Assembly: GCF_032884065.1 (NCBI RefSeq) | Contig: NC_088871.1 | Span: 18,179,944 to 18,243,943 of the forward strand | Source: Artemia franciscana | Taxonomy: Eukaryota > Arthropoda > Branchiopoda > Anostraca > Artemiidae | Length of the DNA stretch: 64,000 nt | Direction: 5' to 3' | In this document: piece after piece, positions 1-64,000 of the stretch | Numbering within the stretch: the stretch's first letter is position 1 | Layout: each line of letters begins with the position of its first letter | The notes under the pieces: model-generated | The model's database searches: none | Told to the model about the DNA's origin: nothing | Seen by the model: only the letters and a program-made list of their open reading frames with translations | Translations under genes and position numbers: made by a program

Positions 1-2131
1 CTTTAAAGTTCTAAATGTTCTCATTAATAATCTAATAGAATTATAATTTGGCTATTAAAACCTACAAAAATTATAGTTAATGAACCGTTCCTCACGTAGA
101 ATAACATTTTGCTGTTTAACTAGCCCTGATAACTTTTTTGTTAAATTTAATTGATTATGACCGTAGTCATGACACAGAAGGTTTACTCTTAAATAATTAA
201 AAAATAGAAGCTTTAAATATGCGCCCAATGATTTGACTTTTAGGCTTAACAAATTGCAATTTTGTAATGCAGTGGCAAATTTCTTAGGGCTCTTTAATTT
301 TTGGTCTTTTTTTTAAAAAAAAAGATCTTTTCGTGTTTCATCTTTAAGTAACGATCCATACTTTGGCCATAAAGTATTTCCTTTCATGTCTAGACATACA
401 ACAAAATGTCACCGTGATTTTTTCTTAAACACCTCCCAAGAAATTTTTGGTCGTGATAGAGAAAAGGGTGCATGTAGGGGATTGTGTCAGGAATGGCAAC
501 TCAGGAAAAACTACTAGACAAACTTCAGAGATTCTTGATTTTAATTTGTTAAGATTTAGACTTTAATTAAAATCAGTGTAATCGACTTATGGTATCAATG
601 TGGATAAAAGCTCTGCTTGTCAATATAGGGCCCAGGGCTTGATCTCTACTGCAGCAAGGTTAGGTGAAAGGCCTGTTACTTGTCCGTGTAGAAAAAAAAA
701 GACTCAGTGACTGAAGCGTAGATTCGATGTCGTATGCGCCAGCAATGGCTCTGGAGAATCTGTATCCTTTTTTCTTTTTTTAAATTGATCCCACCTAAAA
801 TTCTCCTTACAGTAAGTGCATTACTTTGTTTTGTATTCTTTTTTACTAAGATATAGCTATGGCTAGTTAATCAAAAATGTAAAGAAATATACCTATCCTG
901 CCCTATTGATAAATGCCGTGCTTTTATCTCAAGTAATGTAAGGCAAAATAGATAAGCAAAATAATAATAGATTATGTATTTATTAGGTCTGTTTAATTAG
1001 ACTAATGATTTTACTTGGGGACACTGGTTAATATTTTTTTTTTTCTTCTAAATAACTTGTGTGTTTTCTCTTGTCAGTTTTCGTACTATTTGGTTTGATT
1101 CTTGTATAAATAATTGCTTAATCTTCTACATAAAAATGTAGTAAAGAAAAATGAAAAGAAAAATTGCTGATTATCTACAGATCAGTTTTACGACTGGGTA
1201 TGCAAACATGGGCATAGTAATAAGAAAAAAGAGAAATAGTGTGAAAGATACTTGTTGTTATATTCTTTTTAAATGCGATGACAAGATTGAAAAAAGAATA
1301 TTATAGTCCCTGGTCAAAGGAGCTAATAAACGTAAAATGTAAAAGGAAGAAAACGGTATTTCAGTTTATGTAGTGGAGGGTGCTGTGGGAAAATAGAAAT
1401 TTTATTTGCAGCTTAGCGAAAAATCTTAGTGAATATTAGTTTTTCCTTTATTAGGGAAATAAAGTAAGTAATAAAACATGTTAAGCTTTGCGGGTAAAGC
1501 AGCCAAAAATGGTTTAATAAAAATTGCTTTTGTTTGACTAGCCTCCAGGTCAATTTTTAATCCTTCCTTAAGGCATAAGGTATGTATTTTAGATACGGTC
1601 TTGAATTAATAGAACTTGTAGGAATAACTAGGATGAAAGAAATTTGCTGAAATAAAATTGAAATTGAAAGTCAATTATTTTTGCTCGACCTTAAGGAAAC
1701 TTCTTCAGCAATAAGTGAAGATTAATACATAAGAGCAAGAATGAGAAAACAGATCAAACAAAAACCGCAAGGTGCGGAAAATCATATGCAATTGAGAAAA
1801 AAGTGAATTACTCTAACCAGGACTTCAAAGATGGTGTAAAATTTTTAAACTTTCAAATATTTACAGGTAAAAAGGACCATACACAACTGAAAGTAAATTT
1901 AAATAAATTACCCAGAAGAGCTATCTTGTCACCTGCTTAATTTTATGTTCAGCAGTGGTTAGCTCGTCATTTTCTGTGTTTATTTTCATATCCTCTAGAT
2001 TTTTGTGTTTTAGCTTTTAATTATGGTTTTCACTCTTATGCCCTCGGGGTAGGGTAACCCCGCCCTCTATATACGTTATTTTAAAAAATTATTTCTGAAT
2101 ATCAAATGTTATTCCTTTTCTTTTGTTTTAG
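1..2131. other. AT-rich stretch upstream of the first visible SON exon
   Basis: I see no convincing exon here. The sequence is AT-rich with many short homopolymers. Because the exon at 2132 begins with the third base of a codon and a pyrimidine-rich AG acceptor precedes it, this stretch is most likely SON intron. The upstream RS-rich exons of SON are not recognisable in it and presumably lie before the window. Confidence 0.6.
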
Positions 2132-50058
<47,927 letters not shown>

Positions 50059-50102
50059 TTTTCTTTTTTTTCTGTATATTTTATATGTAAATATTTTAGC
50101 GG

Positions 50103-50108
50103 AATAAA
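50103..50108 (+). terminator. Poly(A) signal AATAAA of SON
   Basis: AATAAA lies 45 bp after the SON stop, followed by a T-rich stretch (near 50128-50150). It implies a very short 3' UTR. Confidence 0.8.
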
Positions 50109-50119
50109 GCCCGTATATT

Positions 50120-52376
50120 TGATTCCACTTTTTCTACTACCCTTTTATTTTATCAAAGAGCGTTTTCGCTTATACAAGATTGGGCGAGGACTATAAGAAA
50201 CTGAAGGGGCTATAAAGTCAAGTTGGTTTTCGATAAGAAAAGAGAAAACACCACCGGACTTTTCTGAGTAACATCCTAAAGCTGTTTATGATTTAGTTCA
50301 AAGATGTAACATCAGACATTATCACTGCAAATTATTTCTTGTCTTTTTTATTGCCTAACATTTTGGAAAGCGTTTATCTTTGGATTGGGCTTCTCTGCTC
50401 TTGAAAAGATTTGCTGGTCTATCAATTTCTTGCTTAAAGAAAAAAAAGAAGAAGAAACTTCAACGTAGATGAATTTTAAGTGAAGGAACTCCTGTTTTCA
50501 CTTTACTCGATTTCTTTTATTAGGTTTCTATAAAAAAAAAAATAATAATAAAAAAAAATTCTAAAAAAGCTTGTTCCGGTTTCAAGATCAAGTCGACCTT
50601 GAAAACCGGAGGATTTATGTTATCTGAAGGTAAAAGTGCATATATAGGTAGCAGTACCTATATATACTGATTTGGGTGCCCTTTACTAATTGGGAAAATT
50701 GATGTAATCGCTATAAAAAAAAACGGGAGCTGTAATTGTTGCTGTTTTTCAATTGTTAATCATAATTTTTCCCATCGGGAGGCAACACAAGGTTGTCACA
50801 AACGTGCATTAGTGGTTGAGTCTTCTCAGTTAATTGAATAGTTGCCCTCCTTCCTTTTATTGCTTTCCTTTCAGCTCATTAACCTTGAATTTAAGTCTCC
50901 AGCTTAAAATAATTTGATACGCGAGTTCTTTTTTACGACAAGGATAATTTTGAATCTAAATGCAAAATATTGTTTTCGGTAATCTCACTGGAGGATGAGG
51001 GCTTGCGTCTAATTCTCCTCTTGTATATAAGTTTGGATTAATAATGTTATATTATAATGATGTCTTGAAGTAATGTTAATGCACATGTGTTTGTTAATAA
51101 CAAAGGCAGTTATAAAACAGAATTGCTGCGCATTCGGAAATCGCAAAGAAGTCGTGGGTTAAATTCAGATAATGGATTTGTCACAGCAAATTTCCTCATG
51201 GACGACATTATTTATTATCTGCCAGACTTCCGTCCCCGCCCTCTTCGTATTTGCCTGGAACGTTTTTAGAACAGAAACATAGATAGGTTATGAAAAATTA
51301 ATTATTTATTTTTAATTGTGATGCTGTAATTATTTATCGATAAATCGAAAAAAGAACAATCTTCCATTCCAGGAGATTTATACGTCTAACGTATTAAAAC
51401 GGACTGAAAATAAACAAAAGAAAAACGTTTTTTTTTACAAAGTAAGGCAAAGAACTATGTTATAACTTGGAAGAAAGAGAATTTGCCCCATTGTACATAA
51501 TTAAGTTGTCCTACAAATCCTATTTTTACTTGGACTATAGTTTTCATAGTAAGTTTCGTCAAAAACTATGGAAATGAAAGGATGTCCTTGATGATGTCAG
51601 TCACCAAGTCATATCCAAAAAAGACCAGTGTGAAAAGCGACGGAAGCATGTCAGCTGCTTTAGCCTTTTTTTTTTTTTTTTTTTTGTGACTGATGGCGAA
51701 AAATACAAGCATAATTTTTAAGTAATCTTAAATAGTTGTAAGTAGATTATCCCTTGATAAGTCAGCATTCATCAGTACTTTCTGGTCAGCCATTCAGCTT
51801 AATTCCTTACACCAGTGTTAACTTACATCTCAGTTCCTTGACTGTTCAAAATTGGGACCGATTTATGAAGGAAGCTTTTGAACCTAAAGGTTACTTGTTT
51901 TATTGTTTGCTTTCCTTGATTTAGAAAAATCATCATTTTTTTTAACTTATAAACAAATCAGCTTACAAAAAAGTAATTTATTAATAATGAGAATTCTATT
52001 ACCGCTGACAAGCCTGAACGCTCATTACCAACTTCCGTTCTGATGCGATTCAGTCTTTAGCTTGGCTTGTCATATTGTCGGACGATTTATCTGGACCACT
52101 TCATGGATATAGCTGTTTATTAGGGGATTGTCAACCTGTTCAGGTCAACAAGTTCGAGTCTTTTAATATGATTTACTGTCCCTCTAAAAAATATTCTGTA
52201 ATATTTCTGTTGAAGATATGCGCATTCAATTTGAAGGTAATTGGACACAATATTTTTTTTTCCAACATCACTGCCAGAAATGCTTACTCTCAACCACAGA
52301 GTGTATACATCTGCAGCTAGGCATCCCTTGCTTAAAATTGAGTAGCCTATTGAAAACTTGAGCTTCTGTTTTTGCT
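50120..52376. other. Intergenic stretch between convergent SON and opsin genes
   Basis: No gene recognised. It contains an 11-bp hairpin at 50640-50665 (arms TATATAGGTA / TACCTATATA) and a T run at about 51667-51685. The open frame at 51087-51269 has no recognisable content. Confidence 0.6.
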
Positions 52377-52382
52377 TTTATT
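52377..52382 (-). terminator. Poly(A) signal AATAAA of the opsin gene
   Basis: TTTATT on the + strand is AATAAA on the - strand, 89 bp after the opsin stop codon. It supports 52472-52576 as the terminal exon. Confidence 0.65.
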
Positions 52383-52471
52383 ATCTACTCAGTAATGACA
52401 AAAGTCAACTAAGGGCCCTTAAATTCGACTTGGAGTAGTCTTAATCGAGGTATGATCAGATAGATTTCATT

Positions 52472-61620
<9,149 letters not shown>

Positions 61621-62920
61621 CTGCAAAAATAGAATTTTAATTTAAAAAAACTTTCATAATGTCGTTTGAAGTTGATTTGTTTATCAACCTAAACTAAGCT
61701 TAAATTTTTCCCACTTTATCTTCGCCGTAACTTCAGCAACAGAGTAAGTATACAAGTCTGTCCCTTTTTTAACGTCGCAATACTATGTACTACTTAAATA
61801 CGGGCTAGAGTAGGTACACCAATAATAATCAGAAAGAAAAATACATACTTTTTGGAGATTGTGCCTCGAGTGTCGTTCTCGCCTCATAGATATTAGCTGA
61901 GAGGTATTGATTTCCCCTACAAGAATAAACAAAAATAGTCGTCTTCGGTATTAACCTCCTTTAGAGACATTCCAGGCTCTTGGCTCACTTAACAAAATCT
62001 GAAACGCTGTCCTTATAAGCAACAAGAAAGGAAAGCATATAATGACTTATCCCAAAAGTGTATGTAAGAACAAATGTCCATCAGTCACACACCAATTTTA
62101 CTGAATATCTGGATCACTTGATTTTTAGCAATGGTTGTTTTCAAACTATAAATTATTCATTCTTTCACTTTTTTAAAGAGTTTCAAATAGGCTTGGAATT
62201 CATTAGATGTTTGTAAATAAAACAGGGGCAAAAAATTTGTCCCCTTTTTCTCCATTTGTGAGCGACGAGACCCGTGCAACCAATGTATCAAAATCAGGAT
62301 AATACAATACTTAGAATGTTTGAACCGTGTCTCCCAAGCTCTTCTGCTGTGGTCTATGTAAAAAATTGCCAAATTTTGTGAAAAATTCTTTAAGAAAGTT
62401 TTTAAACATTCCCTTAAACTAGGCTCTGATAGGTGTCAAGATTTTGCTTCAGTAGCAGAATTTTAATTTGTCAAATGAAAAAATTTCGTACTTTCCATCT
62501 GAACCAGTTGGGAACAAAGTAGTGGCACCAATTCAACAAAATATGGGTTTGGGGTGCAACAATTTTCGAGATTCTTTAAGATGAAGATATAAAAGTGCTA
62601 ATTCTCAGAATCTAGGGGATGTTACGCCCTCCTCCTGACTATAAAAATTGGTGCTCTTTTTGTAGAGAATTTCTCGCTGAAAAACTTTTGCTTAAAATAA
62701 ATAAAAGCTTAGTAAATTGTGTTAAAAAATAAGCAATCTTTTTTTTTTTTAAATTAAGTGAATTTATATCTAAAATAAGATTTCTGCGTTACAGAAGGTA
62801 GCATTCCTGTTACCAGCCAGCCACAACTTCACAAGCAAAGCACTATCTTAATTGTCATTTTTATACCAAATTTGGAGCAAAAAGGTCCAAACGCGTTTAA
62901 CACCCGTCCCTCTGAAAATT
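61621..62920. other. Upstream opsin intron sequence
   Basis: AT-rich; no opsin TM1-TM3 exon recognised. Confidence 0.5.
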
Positions 62921-62944
62921 AAATAAAAAAACAAGCTTTTTAAA

Positions 62945-63275
62945 ATGAAAGTAAGGAGCAAAATTAAAACTTGAAACGAACAGAAATTACTCCGTATATG
63001 AAAGGGGCTTTTCCTCCTCAACGCCCCGCTCTTTACGCTAAAGTTTCTTACTGTTTTAAAAAGTAGAGTTAAGAGAAAGAGTAAAACTGTTCCCTTCTCA
63101 ATGCCCCGCTCTTTACGCTAAAGTTTGACTTTTCCTGTCAATTCTACTTTATTAAACAGTAAAAACTTTAGCGTAAAGAGTGGGGCGTTGAGAAGGGAGC
63201 AGCCACTTTCATACACGGAGTAATTTCTGTTCGTTTTCAGTTTTAATTTCGCTCACTACTTTCAGTTAAAAAAAA
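62945..63275. repeat. Foldback repeat family, copy B (both arms)
   Basis: The left arm (about 62945-63060) contains GAACAGAAATTACTCCGT and CGCTCTTTACGCTAAAGTTT. The right arm (about 63167-63275) contains the inverted ACTTTAGCGTAAAGAG, then ACGGAGTAATTTCTGTTC and CTTTCAGTT. Between them lies another CGCTCTTTACGCTAAAGTTT. The whole can fold into a large hairpin. A single-arm copy lies at 15412-15600 and a diverged one at 63720-63835. Confidence 0.85.
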
Positions 63276-64000
63276 CTAGTTTTTTTTTTATTTAATTTCT
63301 GAACGTTCTTGAATTAATGCATGTTTGATTTTGGCTCTCCGCACATAAATTATTAAAATGAAATTTGTGTATTAATTCTTGTTTTGGCTAAATGGCTTTC
63401 TCTTAGTTTTGATCAGACGATTTTGAGAAAAAAGGGGTGGGGGAGGAGGCCTAGTTGCCCTCCAGTTTTTGGTTACTTGAAAAGGCAACTAGAACTTCTA
63501 ATTTTTAACAAACGTTTTTATTAGTAAAAAAATATACTTAACTTAAGAATTAACTTACGTAACGAACTTTATATTCTTATATTTTTATTGTGTATATGAG
63601 GGGGTTTGTCCCCTCGTTAATACCTCACTCTTTACAATAAAGCTTAAATTTTGTCCCAATTCTTTAAGAATGACCCCTGAATCAGAAAGGCCGTAGAATA
63701 AATAGTTGAAATTACTAAAAATACTTTAGCGTAAAGAGCGAGGTATCTAAGAGGAGATGAACCCCCTCATATGCGTAATAATCTCTGTTCGTTTTAAGTC
63801 TTAATCCTGCTCCTCACTTTCAGTTGAAAACACACTTTCATATTTATTTTTTCATTTTTTTTATAATAATGCTAGAAAATCCTGCGCCCTCTTCATTGAA
63901 TTTCTCTTCCCCCATGACAAATTACTCCAAGGAAAGATCCTCCCACATAGCCCCTCCCCTCAACCACCCACGCCCCCCCAAACCAAAATAATCCCCCTGA
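63276..64000. repeat. Dispersed repeat continuing off the window
   Basis: This stretch continues without a break from the foldback arm. It contains a second set of related boxes: CTTTACAATAAAGCTTAAAT at about 63631-63650, and TTTAGCGTAAAGAGCGAGG then TCTGTTCGTTTTAAG at 63725-63800. The end, rich in CCCC and phrases like TCCTCCCACA, looks like more of the same composite repeat. Non-coding. Confidence 0.55.

Noticed and set aside
61855..61917. Possible extra opsin exon on the - strand (acceptor TTGTAG, donor GTATGT)
   Set aside because: The splice signals are good but none of the frames resembles any opsin segment expected before TM3.

Overview
This 64 kb window is nuclear DNA of an animal with AT-rich, intron-rich sequence. 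Spliced genes with GT..AG introns, AATAAA signals, long TA microsatellites and many retroelement relics all show this. An arthropod-style r-opsin, a TATA plus TCAGT core promoter and degenerate TTAGG-like tracts point to an arthropod, probably a crustacean. A brine-shrimp-like branchiopod would fit, but that is impression, not proof.

Three host genes are supported. (1) The 3' part of a SON homologue lies on the + strand. Ten exons between 2132 and 50058 join in perfect phase to give 421 residues ending in a G-patch and a double-stranded-RNA-binding domain. The 5' RS-rich part lies upstream of the window. (2) The 3' part of an r-opsin gene lies on the - strand. Five exons between 61620 and 52472 join in phase to give 237 residues, from the end of TM3 through the retinal lysine to a short Ser/Thr tail. 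SON and the opsin converge, with about 2.3 kb between their poly(A) signals. (3) An intronless 304-codon bZIP gene (22448-23362, +) sits inside the 18.2 kb third SON intron seen here. It has its own promoter with three perfect TGACGTCA sites, a TATA box and an initiator, and its own AATAAA. Its protein carries a tandem motif of about 29 residues, and the bZIP invariant Asn is a Cys.

Mobile DNA fills much of the introns. An almost intact Penelope-like reverse-transcriptase ORF (6740-8464, -) lies in the second SON intron. A broken ORF1-like gene lies at 15.97-16.95 kb. Remnants of several non-LTR retrotransposons lie at 20.6, 26.8-27.5, 38.0-38.6, 40.0-40.7, 58.4 and 60.8 kb. Two copies of a roughly 2 kb element built from units of about 290 bp lie in opposite orientation at 18.5-20.6 and 30.0-32.0 kb and bracket the bZIP gene. 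Two terminal-inverted-repeat MITEs (12.84-13.18 and 41.66-42.04 kb) share ends, and a foldback repeat family occurs at 15.4, 62.9-63.3 and 63.7 kb.

The points most worth a second look are the nested bZIP gene with its apparently CRE-driven promoter and non-canonical basic region, the inverted array elements around it, the Penelope-like ORF, and an Asp at the opsin ECL2 counterion position. No rRNA, tRNA or CRISPR array was recognised.
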